A stretch of DNA of 10,347 nt. Source: Ktedonobacterales bacterium (lineage in GTDB: Bacteria > Chloroflexota > Ktedonobacteria > Ktedonobacterales > JADMIN01). Shown one piece after another: positions 1 through 6,819 of the stretch (positions are counted from its first letter, which is position 1; every line of letters begins with the position of its first letter). A program made the translations under genes and the position numbers. The DNA lies in NCBI GenBank assembly GCA_015478575.1, contig JADMIN010000042.1, positions 1 through 10,347 of the forward strand, in the 5' to 3' direction. A model generated the notes under the pieces. The model was not told the DNA's origin and ran no database searches. It saw only the letters and a list, made by a program, of their open reading frames with translations.

Positions 1-341
1 AAGCCAAGGAGGAGGTGCTCCGTTGTCACTTCCAACGCCTCGTCCATCAGCGCCTCTTGCTCGGCCACGTCAAGCACCGCCTGCGCTGACGGGTTGAGCC
101 GTGGCTCGACGAGCGAAGGCCGCGTCCCTTTGCCGATGACGAATTCCAGCGCTTGACGCACACGGGCCACACTCACGCCCAAACTCATGATCAGCCCATT
201 CACGGCCTCATCGTTGGAGTCGAGCAGCCCAGCGAGCAAATGTTCCGTGCAGATGGTCTTATGCTGAAGCCGCAGGGCAATCTCACGCGCGTGCGCCAGC
301 GCGCGGCGCGCGTCCAGGCTGTAGCGATCAAAACGACTCAC
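1..341 (-). CDS. Clp N-domain protein (ClpC/ClpA-like or stand-alone), 5' part only
   Basis: The reading frame starts at a GTG (339-341, minus strand), 5 bases after a purine-rich GGGGGGAGAGG ribosome site, and stays open to the left edge, giving about 113 residues. The translation begins VSRFDRYSLDARRALAHARE and contains two copies of the Clp repeat signature, TEHLLAGLL near residues 34-42 and TEHLLLG near the edge. These are the two pseudo-symmetric halves of the Clp N-terminal (R) domain. In ClpC/ClpA unfoldases this domain binds adaptors and substrates and is followed by two AAA+ modules; in other proteins it stands alone. Which applies here cannot be told, because the rest is outside the window. 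The gene lies 252 bases downstream of the FAD oxidase gene on the same strand, so it probably has its own promoter. The family call is firm, but the exact gene name is not. Confidence 0.85.
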   Translation of the reverse strand, partial: MSRFDRYSLDARRALAHAREIALRLQHKTICTEHLLAGLLDSNDEAVNGLIMSLGVSVARVRQALEFVIGKGTRPSLVEPRLNPSAQAVLDVAEQEALMDEALEVTTEHLLLG

Positions 342-415
342 AACGACCTCTCCCCCCTAGCGAAACGGTCTCCGTCACTCCCGCTCCACCAACCAGAACG
401 CGGCAATCCTCGGTG

Positions 416-469
416 TGCCGCACCAATCGCGGCATGAAGTAGGGAAAGCAAAGTTTGTGCCACCTTTGC
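416..469. repeat. Two small inverted repeats upstream of the Clp-domain gene
   Basis: The 252-bp gene-free stretch 342-593 holds two perfect dyads: TGCCGC-N7-GCGGCA at 416-434 and GCAAAG-N10-CTTTGC at 448-469. They sit 75-130 bases upstream of the Clp-domain start, where an operator could lie. Neither matches the CIRCE element (TTAGCACTC-N9-GAGTGCTAA) or the CtsR heptad that control many clp genes. I see no convincing -35/-10 pair on the minus strand and no convincing terminator after the FAD oxidase gene in this stretch. A regulatory role is inference; such short dyads also arise by chance. Confidence 0.35.
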
Positions 470-593
470 CATCGGCATCACCCTGACCTTCGCGGACGTG
501 GCAATACGTGCCTACGCTAGATGCCCCAGGCCTGTCGGAAAAGCCGGAGCGTTCTGGCAGGCGAGGACGTGCGAGGAGCGGAGAGACGATGCG

Positions 594-1796
594 CTATAAG
601 ATGTCCAACTCGCGCTCGATCAGTGGACGATCGAGCCGAAAGGGATTGGCGGCGGGCGCGAGCTGACCTGTGATCGTCTCGACCACCAAGCGGCTGCCGC
701 CCGCGCTGGCCATAATGCCATGACCGCTATAGCCGCAGTTCACGAACAGGCCTTCCACAGCGGTCGGCCCCAGATAGGGTCGGTGGTCGGGCGTATAGGT
801 ATATTGGCCAGCGCGCGAGAACCAGTGCGCGGTGTTGCGCCGCCAGACGGTTCGCCAGAAAGGCGTGATGCGCGCCACGGCGTGGTCGCTCGCGGGATCG
901 AGCAGCCCCAGGGCGAATGCCTCGCTGGGGGGCACGTCTTCGAGCGGCGGGCCAGGCGGCACACCGGGCGCCGTCCACAGCAGATGTGCGCCACGCAGCG
1001 CGGGACGCCAGTGGGCGCCCGTCTCCTCGTCAATGGTCATCGGCGCGTCGGGTGGCACGTCGGGCACGTCAGGCAGGATCACCCGCTGGCGGCGCACCAG
1101 GGAGAGGGCCAGCTCCACGTCCGCCATGCGCGCCACGACGCCAGAGAACGGTCCCGCCGCGATGACCGCGCGGTCGGTGGCAATCACGCCTCTGGTGGTG
1201 AGCACCGCGCTGATGCGCCCCCCCACCAGCGCGAAGCCGGTGACAGCGGTCTCAGTGACAAAGGTGGCGTGGCTGGCGGCGGCATAGCCCATCGCCAGCT
1301 TGCGCGGATCGAGCCAGCCATCACCCGCACGATAACGCGCCTGCACGATCTCAGGCGCGAGGTAAGGGAAGCGGGCATGCGCCTCCGCACCGCTCAGCAG
1401 TTCCACATCCGCTAGGCCCCAGGCACGTTGGCGCCGCACCTGCTCGCGCTGGCGCTGGGCTGTGGTCTCGGTGGTGGCGATCCAGAGATAGCCCTGTTGG
1501 CGGATATCAATGTCGTAGCCAGCAAGCTCGGTGACCTCGGCAAAGTGAGTGTAGAGGGCAATGCCCTCACGCACCAGCGCCATCTCCTCGGCGTTATCGA
1601 ACTGCGCGCGAAAGGCGCCGGTCGCCGCGGGCGTGGTGAGGGTGGCGAGCGCTGGCCGTTGCTCGATCACCACCGCCCGCAGCCCAGCGCGCGCCGCGAA
1701 GAAAGCCGTCGCCGCACCGATGATGCCCCCGCCAATAATCACCAGATCAGCGGTTCGCGGCAATTCCTGGGTTGGTCGCACCTCATACTGGATCAT
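594..1796 (-). CDS. FAD-dependent oxidoreductase of the DAO (DadA/SoxB-like) family
   Basis: This 400-residue protein is a flavoprotein of the D-amino-acid oxidase superfamily, which oxidises secondary or primary amines of amino acids such as sarcosine, glycine, proline or D-amino acids. Residues 18-27 form a beta strand and the dinucleotide-binding GxGxxG motif (VIIGGGIIG), and the acidic residue ending the second strand is Glu45 (VVIEQR). The C-terminal part carries the family's second flavin-contact region, TPDHRPYLGP followed by GYSGHGIMASAGG. Length is typical of single-subunit members. No signal peptide or membrane segment is seen, so it should be cytoplasmic. The start at 1796 is chosen because AAGGAGG lies 5 bases upstream; a GTG at 1844 would add 16 residues and overlap the ATPase stop by one base. 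It is the last gene of the minus-strand operon. The substrate cannot be deduced, and no sarcosine-oxidase alpha, gamma or delta partner is nearby. Confidence 0.85.
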   Translation of the reverse strand: MIQYEVRPTQELPRTADLVIIGGGIIGAATAFFAARAGLRAVVIEQRPALATLTTPAATGAFRAQFDNAEEMALVREGIALYTHFAEVTELAGYDIDIRQQGYLWIATTETTAQRQREQVRRQRAWGLADVELLSGAEAHARFPYLAPEIVQARYRAGDGWLDPRKLAMGYAAASHATFVTETAVTGFALVGGRISAVLTTRGVIATDRAVIAAGPFSGVVARMADVELALSLVRRQRVILPDVPDVPPDAPMTIDEETGAHWRPALRGAHLLWTAPGVPPGPPLEDVPPSEAFALGLLDPASDHAVARITPFWRTVWRRNTAHWFSRAGQYTYTPDHRPYLGPTAVEGLFVNCGYSGHGIMASAGGSRLVVETITGQLAPAANPFRLDRPLIERELDIL

Positions 1797-1800
1797 CGCG

Positions 1801-1808
1801 CCCTCCTT
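1801..1808 (-). promoter_or_regulatory. Ribosome binding site that sets the FAD oxidase start
   Basis: On the minus strand the sequence AAGGAGGG ends 4 bases before ATG 1796-1794. This near-perfect Shine-Dalgarno site favours the internal ATG over the upstream GTG at 1844, which directly overlaps the stop codon of the preceding gene. Confidence 0.75.
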
Positions 1809-1843
1809 GAAGGTCGCCTTGGGGGAAGCTTGCCTGGGAGGCA

Positions 1844-2983
1844 CTACGCGAGCCGTTCGGTCGTCACACGATCGAAGACATGGAGGGTGGCGATCTCAGG
1901 CGCGAGAATCACCCGCTCGCCAGGCCGCACCGCCATACCCGATGGGATGCGCGCGGTGATGCCCGTCGTCTCGACCTCCTCGCTCGCCAGTGCCCCTGGC
2001 ACACGCAGATAGACCACCTGCTCGTTGCCCAGATGCTCAACCACCTCCACCTCACCGCGCAGCGTCGCGTCGTCGCTCTCTCCCGCCAAGCGCAGGTGCT
2101 CTGGGCGGATGCCAACGACCACCTCACGATCCCCATCCGTCGCGCCCCCCGCCAGCCGCGCCGCCGCGGCGGCGCTCAGTGGCAGCGTGCGCGCCTCCGC
2201 CCCCGCGCCGATGATGACGACCGGCTCATGAGCGCTATACTGGAGCCGCGCGGCAAAAAAATCCATCGAAGGACTGCCGAGAAAGCCAGCGACGAAGAGA
2301 TTAGCGGGCGCGTCGTAGAGTTCCTGGGGCGGGCCGAGTTGCTCGATCACTCCCGCATGCATCACGGCAATGCGGTCGCCCATCGTCATCGCCTCCGCCT
2401 GGTCGTGCGTCACGTAGAGCGTCGTCACGTGGACCCGCTGGTGCAGCCGCGCGATCTCTGCCCGCATGCGCACGCGCAACCGGGCATCCAAGTTGGAAAG
2501 CGGCTCATCCATCAGGAAGACACGCGGCTCATGCACCAGCGCTCGGCCCAACGCCACGCGCTGCTGCTGGCCACCAGAGAGTTGCCATGGCTTGCGATCC
2601 AGATACTCATCAATGCCCAGCGCGCCAGCGGCCCGCGAGACGCGCCGCTCGGTTTCCTGGCGTGAAAGGTGGCGCACGCGCAGGCTAAAAGCCATGTTCT
2701 CGAAGACCGTCATGTGCGGGAAGAGCGCATAGCCCTGGAAGACCATGGCGATATTTCGCGCCTCGGCGGGCACCTCAGTGATGCGCTGGTCGCCGAGGTA
2801 CAGATCACCCGCCGTGGGGCGCTCTAACCCAGCGATCAGCCGCAGCGCGGTGGTCTTGCCGCAGCCCGATGGCCCCACCACCACGAGGAACTCGGTATCA
2901 CGCACATGCAGATCGAGATTCCGAATGACCGGCGCGCCACTGCCGTAGCGCTTATACACGTTCACGAAACGGACATCCACCAT
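1844..2983 (-). CDS. ABC transporter ATP-binding protein, MalK/UgpC/MsmX type
   Basis: This 379-residue ATPase energises a CUT1-type sugar importer at the inner face of the membrane. In order it shows Walker A GPSGCGKTT (37-45), a Q-loop at Gln83 (VFQGYALFPHMTV), the signature LSGGQQQR (135-142), Walker B VFLMDEP (155-161), the D-loop SNLDA and the switch His193 (YVTHDQAEAM). The last ~140 residues form the TOBE/OB-type regulatory domain, including GIRPEHLRL, which is diagnostic of the MalK/UgpC/MsmX group. The start at 2983 puts GGTGGGAG about 7 bases upstream; a GTG at 3004 would add 7 residues. The gene lies 53 bases after the GH13 gene and 47 before the FAD oxidase gene. No permease or solute-binding protein is encoded here, so it may serve importers encoded elsewhere, as MsmX does in Bacillus. 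Maltodextrin as substrate is inferred from context; the sequence alone does not separate MalK from UgpC. Confidence 0.93.
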   Translation of the reverse strand: MVDVRFVNVYKRYGSGAPVIRNLDLHVRDTEFLVVVGPSGCGKTTALRLIAGLERPTAGDLYLGDQRITEVPAEARNIAMVFQGYALFPHMTVFENMAFSLRVRHLSRQETERRVSRAAGALGIDEYLDRKPWQLSGGQQQRVALGRALVHEPRVFLMDEPLSNLDARLRVRMRAEIARLHQRVHVTTLYVTHDQAEAMTMGDRIAVMHAGVIEQLGPPQELYDAPANLFVAGFLGSPSMDFFAARLQYSAHEPVVIIGAGAEARTLPLSAAAAARLAGGATDGDREVVVGIRPEHLRLAGESDDATLRGEVEVVEHLGNEQVVYLRVPGALASEEVETTGITARIPSGMAVRPGERVILAPEIATLHVFDRVTTERLA

Positions 2984-3036
2984 ACGACAACTCCCACCTG
3001 GCACCCCCGCCCCCTGAAAGGGACGCGCGCCAGACG

Positions 3037-4914
3037 CTACTGCGGTCCCAGCACGGCCGCTTCCAGTGCCGGCAGATCCACCACCACAGCGTCATCCGTC
3101 ACTGGCAGCTCGCCCGTGGCAGCGGAGCCAAGGCGGTGGCCAAAAACGGGCGGCAACGCGAGACCTTCCGCCGGCCCAGCGGTCAGCGCTATACGCGCGC
3201 GCACAGGCGCCTGGGCATTATTCAGCACCACGACAAGATATTCTGTATCCGACCAGCGCAGGTACGCCCCCACCTGCTCGGTGGCATCCCCTGGGCCATC
3301 CAGCACCGTTACGGGTAACCGTGTGCGACTGCCGTGGCGCAGCGCTGGATGCCCACGACGCAGCGCGCAGAGTGCGTGATAGTGGGCCAAGATCTCGTGG
3401 TCCTGGTCGGCGCCCCAGAGCATCGGCGCGCGGGCGAAGGCGTTCTCCTGGGCCGCGTCCGCGGTCTGCGACAACCCAACCTCGGTTCCATAATAGAGAA
3501 TCGGCGTGCCATCGAGCGTCATCTGACAGGTCGCCGCCAACCGCAGGCGCGCCTTGTCACCTTCCGCCAGCCAGAGAAAGCGATTCATGTCGTGGTTGTC
3601 GAGCAGCGTCGCGCGCCCAAACTCTGGCACCAGTGTCCGCGCGCGCGCATCCAGGAAATCGAGCAGCGTCACGAGCGGCTCCTCACGTCGCGCGAAGACG
3701 CGCCGCAGCCGCGCCGCCAGCGCGAAATCCATCGCGGCATCCATCCTCCCAGCATAGATCGCCAGGTCAGCGGGCGCCTCAGTCACCTCGCCAAGCGTCA
3801 GCGCCTGTGGGAAGCGTTCTTTGAGTCCATGCTGGAAGAGCGTCCAGAACGCCGGTGATGGGCCAGAGACATAATCCAGCCGCAGGCCATCCGCTCCCAA
3901 GTCACTCAGCCAGAACTCCGCCGCCGTGGCCAGGTACCGCCGCACATCAGGGTGCTCGGTCGCCAGTTCTGGCATACTCGGCACCAGCGCGTAGGTACGA
4001 TAGCCATACGGTGGATAGTCACCAAAGGTATACCATTGACGCAACGGACTGTGTGGCTCCGCCTGTGCGCGGCGGAAGAGGGGATGCTCGGTAGAGGTAT
4101 GATTGGCCACAAAGTCGAGGATGACCTTCATCTCGCGCGCATGCGCCTCGACGATGAGCCGGTGCAGTGTCTCGTTGGTGCCGTAGCGCCGCGCGACGTA
4201 GTAGTCGCTGGCGGGGTCGTAGCCATGGTAGCTCGGACTCTCCATCACCGGCGAGAGCCATAGGCAATTTACGCCGAGTTCTCGCAGATACTCCAACCGC
4301 TCCAGCACGCCCGCGAGCGTGCCGCCAAAGAAGCCCGTGATCGTCCCAGGGTCACGCACAGGCGGCTCGTCGGCCCCCGCGCTGAAGCGGTCCACCTGGA
4401 TGTGATAGATGATGGCGTCGTCGAACCAATCGGGCACACGGATGGTATCCACGTGATAGGCGAAGACGCGGCCCCGCGCTTGTGGCCCACTCACGGGGTC
4501 GGCATAGTCGGCATACCAGACGCGCCGTTCGCCACGCACGCTCCACCCCTCGGCGCGGTAGCGCACCAGTGTGCCCTCCGGCTGGCCCGGCAGGGTCGCG
4601 CGCCACTCGCGTATCTGGAGCGTGGTGGCCGGGTCCGTCTCAGCCGCGCCGGCCTCCGCCTCAACCGCCGCGCCATGCGTGGCCACACCCCGCTCGCCTC
4701 GCGGCTCTGAGCCATCCGTGGTGTAGTAGACCGCCACCAGATCAACCGCGAGGCCCACCCGCGACGTGAAGACGAGCGTCACGGGCGCGCCCGGACGCGG
4801 ATCACGGGGAAAGATGCGGCTGCCATGCGCCAGGCCATCACGCAGGGCGGCCCGCCTGCGCCGCTCTCCCGCGGAGAGATCACCGCTGAAAACGTCATCC
4901 TCAGCCGCTGCCAT
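3037..4914 (-). CDS. GH13 alpha-amylase-family glucan hydrolase (neopullulanase / maltodextrin hydrolase-like)
   Basis: This 625-residue enzyme should hydrolyse alpha-1,4 (perhaps also alpha-1,6) links of maltodextrins or cyclodextrins. All GH13 signatures are present: region I DFVANH (267-272), region II GLRLD with Arg345 and nucleophile Asp347, region III acid/base Glu376 (LTLGE), and region IV NHD (440-442). Region V reads MPELA (314-318), close to the MPxLN of the neopullulanase/oligo-1,6-glucosidase group. Residues ~30-155 form an N-terminal beta domain, with a YYTTDGSEP stretch at 63-71, like the N-domains of cyclomaltodextrinases. The barrel starts near DDAIIYHIQVDRF (165-177), and FFGGTLAGVLERLEYLRELG is typical of that subgroup. 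The end is a C-terminal beta domain. No signal peptide is visible, so it is probably cytoplasmic. It is the first gene of the minus-strand operon and is divergent from malQ. Start 4914 follows a G/A-rich ribosome site. The exact specificity is not settled. Confidence 0.93.
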   Translation of the reverse strand: MAAAEDDVFSGDLSAGERRRRAALRDGLAHGSRIFPRDPRPGAPVTLVFTSRVGLAVDLVAVYYTTDGSEPRGERGVATHGAAVEAEAGAAETDPATTLQIREWRATLPGQPEGTLVRYRAEGWSVRGERRVWYADYADPVSGPQARGRVFAYHVDTIRVPDWFDDAIIYHIQVDRFSAGADEPPVRDPGTITGFFGGTLAGVLERLEYLRELGVNCLWLSPVMESPSYHGYDPASDYYVARRYGTNETLHRLIVEAHAREMKVILDFVANHTSTEHPLFRRAQAEPHSPLRQWYTFGDYPPYGYRTYALVPSMPELATEHPDVRRYLATAAEFWLSDLGADGLRLDYVSGPSPAFWTLFQHGLKERFPQALTLGEVTEAPADLAIYAGRMDAAMDFALAARLRRVFARREEPLVTLLDFLDARARTLVPEFGRATLLDNHDMNRFLWLAEGDKARLRLAATCQMTLDGTPILYYGTEVGLSQTADAAQENAFARAPMLWGADQDHEILAHYHALCALRRGHPALRHGSRTRLPVTVLDGPGDATEQVGAYLRWSDTEYLVVVLNNAQAPVRARIALTAGPAEGLALPPVFGHRLGSAATGELPVTDDAVVVDLPALEAAVLGPQ

Positions 4915-4953
4915 GCCCTTCCCCCTCTCTCACCAGCCCGCATGGGCAGGCGA

Positions 4954-4978
4954 CGCGCTTCGTAGCGCTGGAAGCGCG
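4954..4978. repeat. Inverted repeat, 8-bp arms, upstream of the GH13 gene
   Basis: CGCGCTTC (4954-4961) and GAAGCGCG (4971-4978) are perfect inverted copies. They flank a 9-base centre that itself contains the palindrome AGCGCT. The element lies 40-64 bases before the GH13 start codon, so it could be an operator or a hairpin in the mRNA leader. Confidence 0.5.
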
Positions 4979-4995
4979 GCAGACCCGCCACCACC

Positions 4996-5022
4996 CGCGG
5001 GCGTGCCCGCGCCTCGCGAGGC
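4996..5022. repeat. Two abutting palindromes in the divergent spacer
   Basis: CGCGGGC-gt-GCCCGCG (4996-5011) is a perfect 7-bp dyad with a 2-base centre. It runs straight into the perfect 12-bp palindrome GCCTCGCGAGGC (5011-5022). They lie just upstream of the weak plus-strand -35 candidate at 5031, a normal place for a regulator site. The very high local GC makes chance palindromes more likely. Confidence 0.5.
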
Positions 5023-5030
5023 CCCCGCGC

Positions 5031-5059
5031 TTGCGCCAGACGCGCCGCCCGCGTATCCT
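5031..5059 (+). promoter_or_regulatory. Weak sigma70-type promoter candidate for malQ
   Basis: TTGCGC (5031-5036) and TATCCT (5054-5059) are separated by exactly 17 bases, with 3/6 and 4/6 matches to consensus. Transcription from here would give a leader of about 100 bases containing the inverted repeat at 5070-5097. The spacing is right but the hexamers are weak. Confidence 0.3.
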
Positions 5060-5069
5060 GAAGAGGCCC

Positions 5070-5097
5070 AGCGGGCGTGGTACCAGCCATGCCCGCT
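5070..5097 (+). repeat. Inverted repeat with an inner palindrome in the malQ leader
   Basis: AGCGGGC (5070-5076) and GCCCGCT (5091-5097) are perfect inverted 7-mers separated by 14 bases that include the 8-bp palindrome TGGTACCA (5078-5085). It lies between the candidate -10 at 5054 and the malQ ribosome site, so it could act as an operator or as an RNA hairpin. Confidence 0.4.
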
Positions 5098-5164
5098 CGT
5101 CCCCCCTCTATCGTACACGCACTAAGGGCGAAGAAAGAACCACAGCGCCGAAGAGGAGCCAACG

Positions 5165-6667
5165 ATGAAGTGGCCACGTGCCAGTGGTGTGCTCGTGCAT
5201 CCCACCTCGTTCCCAGGGCGCTTCGGCATCGGCGATCTCGGCCCAGGCGCCATCGCGGCACTGGATTTCTTGGCCGCCGCGCGCCAGCGCGTGTGGCAAG
5301 TGCTGCCACTTGGGCCAACCGGCTACGGCGATTCCCCCTATGCGCTGCTCTCCGCCTTCGCGGGCAATCCCCTACTCATCTCACCGGAATGGCTGCTCAA
5401 TGAGGGCTGGCTGCGACCGGCCGATCTGGCGCCGCTTCCCCCATTTCCGGCGAAGCGCGTGGACTACGAACAGGTAGTGCCATGGAAGATGCGCCTATTG
5501 CGCGCCTCGTTCGAGCGCTTCCGCGCCACCGCCAGCCCACCATTTATGGAGGCGTTCGCGGCATTCCGCGAGGAGCACCGCGCCTGGCTAGAGAACTATG
5601 CGCTCTTCCGGGCGCTGAAGTCCACCCACGGCGACGTCGCCTGGACGCACTGGCCGGAACCGTATGCCCGCCGTCACCCCGCGGCCCTGGCGGCGGCGCG
5701 CCAAGCCCTGGCCGATGAGGTGGCCTTCCATCAGTATACGCAATTCCTGTTCTATCGCCAGTGGGCGCGTGTGCGTCAGGCTGCGCACCAGCGCGGCATC
5801 CGCATTCTTGGGGACCTGGCCATCTTCGTGGCGCATGACAGCGCGGATGTGTGGGCGCACCCGACGTTTTTCGCGCTGGAACCAAACGGGCAACCCGCAG
5901 TCGTCGCTGGCGTGCCACCCGACTACTTCAGCGCGACAGGTCAGCGATGGGGCAACCCACTCTACCGGTGGGATACGCTGGCGCGGACAGGCTATGACTG
6001 GTGGATCGAGCGCGTGCGCCAGGCGCGGGCATTGGTAGATATCATCCGCCTAGACCACTTCCGTGGCTTTGAGGCCTACTGGGAGATTCCCGGCAGCGCG
6101 ACGACCGCGGAGCGCGGGCGCTGGGTCAAGGGGCCGGGCGCGGCGCTCTTCTCCGCCATCCGGGATGCGCTAGGCGCGGTGCCGATGATCGCCGAGGATC
6201 TCGGGGTCATTACGCCAGAGGTGCGCGCGCTCCAGCACGAGGTCGGTTTTCCCGGCATGCGGGTGTTACAGTTCGCCTTTGGCTCGGATGCCACGAGCCG
6301 CGACCTGCCCCACAACTACGCGCGCGCGAGCGTGGTCTACACCGGCACGCATGACAACGACACCACGCGCGGCTGGTTCGATGCCTGCTCGCCAGAGGTC
6401 CAAGAGCACGTGCTGGGCTATCTGCATACGACGCCCAAACAGGTGGTGTGGGCAATGATCCGCGCCGCGCTCGCCTCCGTGGCACGGCTGTCGGTCGTGC
6501 CGCTGCAGGACGTGCTCCAGTTAGGGAGCGAGGCACGCATGAATACGCCCGCCCGCCTGTCTGGCAACTGGGCATGGCGTTACACTGAGGCCCAACTTGC
6601 CCCCACGACCGCCGAACGACTGGCGGAGGTCACCACACTCTACGGGCGCGCCCGGACCACACCATAA
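5165..6667 (+). CDS. malQ: 4-alpha-glucanotransferase (amylomaltase, GH77)
   Basis: This 500-residue cytoplasmic enzyme transfers alpha-1,4-glucan segments between maltodextrins, releasing glucose and building longer chains for phosphorolysis or hydrolysis. The N-terminus ASGVLVHPTSFPGRFGIGDLG and the segment LPLGPTGYGDSPY (47-59) are classic GH77. The catalytic set is complete: nucleophile Asp297 in RLDHFRG, acid/base Glu344 in AEDLG, and Asp397 in GTHDND. The DYFSATGQRWGNPLY stretch (253-267) forms part of the acceptor site. Length matches the compact bacterial amylomaltases (about 500 residues) rather than the longer E. coli form, which has extra N-terminal domains. The start at 5165 follows GAGGAG by 6 bases. 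It is divergent from the GH13-ATPase-oxidase operon, whose first product supplies the same kind of substrate. Confidence 0.97.
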   Translation: MKWPRASGVLVHPTSFPGRFGIGDLGPGAIAALDFLAAARQRVWQVLPLGPTGYGDSPYALLSAFAGNPLLISPEWLLNEGWLRPADLAPLPPFPAKRVDYEQVVPWKMRLLRASFERFRATASPPFMEAFAAFREEHRAWLENYALFRALKSTHGDVAWTHWPEPYARRHPAALAAARQALADEVAFHQYTQFLFYRQWARVRQAAHQRGIRILGDLAIFVAHDSADVWAHPTFFALEPNGQPAVVAGVPPDYFSATGQRWGNPLYRWDTLARTGYDWWIERVRQARALVDIIRLDHFRGFEAYWEIPGSATTAERGRWVKGPGAALFSAIRDALGAVPMIAEDLGVITPEVRALQHEVGFPGMRVLQFAFGSDATSRDLPHNYARASVVYTGTHDNDTTRGWFDACSPEVQEHVLGYLHTTPKQVVWAMIRAALASVARLSVVPLQDVLQLGSEARMNTPARLSGNWAWRYTEAQLAPTTAERLAEVTTLYGRARTTP

Positions 6668-6695
6668 GCACGGTTTCTCCTCTGTATGCTGGTGG

Positions 6696-6720
6696 CCGTT
6701 TCCGCGCCCGCGCGGTACGG
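6696..6720 (+). terminator. Hairpin downstream of malQ without a T-tract
   Basis: CCGT-tt-CCGCG-cccg-CGCGG-t-ACGG folds as a 9-bp GC-rich stem with a small internal loop and a 4-base loop, starting 29 bases after the malQ stop. No run of T follows it, so it may slow or end transcription only with other factors, or may be chance structure. Confidence 0.3.
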
Positions 6721-6743
6721 TGATGCTACGGGTGGCCGCATGC

Positions 6744-6773
6744 TGGACTGGCAAGGCCCTGCCGCGCTATCAT
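6744..6773 (+). promoter_or_regulatory. Promoter candidate for the 140-residue protein gene
   Basis: TGGACT (6744-6749, 4/6 to TTGACA) and TATCAT (6768-6773, 5/6 to TATAAT) are 18 bases apart. Transcription would start near 6780 and leave a leader of about 40 bases ending in the strong ribosome site AAGGAGGT (6804-6811). This would make the small gene independent of malQ. Confidence 0.5.
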
Positions 6774-6819
6774 CCGCACAGGCGCACTAGGCGCATAGCA
6801 GGCAAGGAGGTGTAGCGTA

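Larger units (their letters stand above)
4915..5164. promoter_or_regulatory. Divergent promoter region between the GH13 operon and malQ
   Basis: These 250 non-coding bases separate two head-to-head starts and so should hold promoters for both directions. The region carries four perfect short palindromes (annotated separately) and one weak plus-strand promoter candidate. On the minus strand only a poor -10 (TACGAT, 5110-5115) without a fitting -35 was seen. The layout suggests joint control of the glucan genes by a sugar-responsive regulator, but no regulator gene is in the window. Confidence 0.6.

Noticed and set aside
153..437. Plus-strand open frame of 94 codons at the left end
   Set aside because: Overlaps the opposite-strand Clp N-domain frame, which has two clear Clp repeat signatures; the plus-strand product is low-complexity.
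342..593. CIRCE or CtsR heat-shock operator upstream of the Clp-domain gene
   Set aside because: Neither the CIRCE inverted repeat nor the GGTCAAA heptad pair occurs in this stretch.
720..1415. Plus-strand open frame of 231 codons opposite the FAD oxidase gene
   Set aside because: Low-complexity Arg/Gly/His-rich translation, no plausible ribosome site, fully inside a well-supported gene.
1797..1844. GTG at 1844 as start of the FAD oxidase, with a one-base overlap to the ATPase stop
   Set aside because: The added 16 residues do not resemble the family N-terminus, and AAGGAGG sits at ideal distance from the ATG at 1796. Coupled translation from 1844 cannot be fully excluded.
1880..2665. Plus-strand open frame of 261 codons opposite the ABC ATPase gene
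   Set aside because: Antisense shadow of the ATPase; no recognisable fold, and all ATPase motifs are on the other strand.
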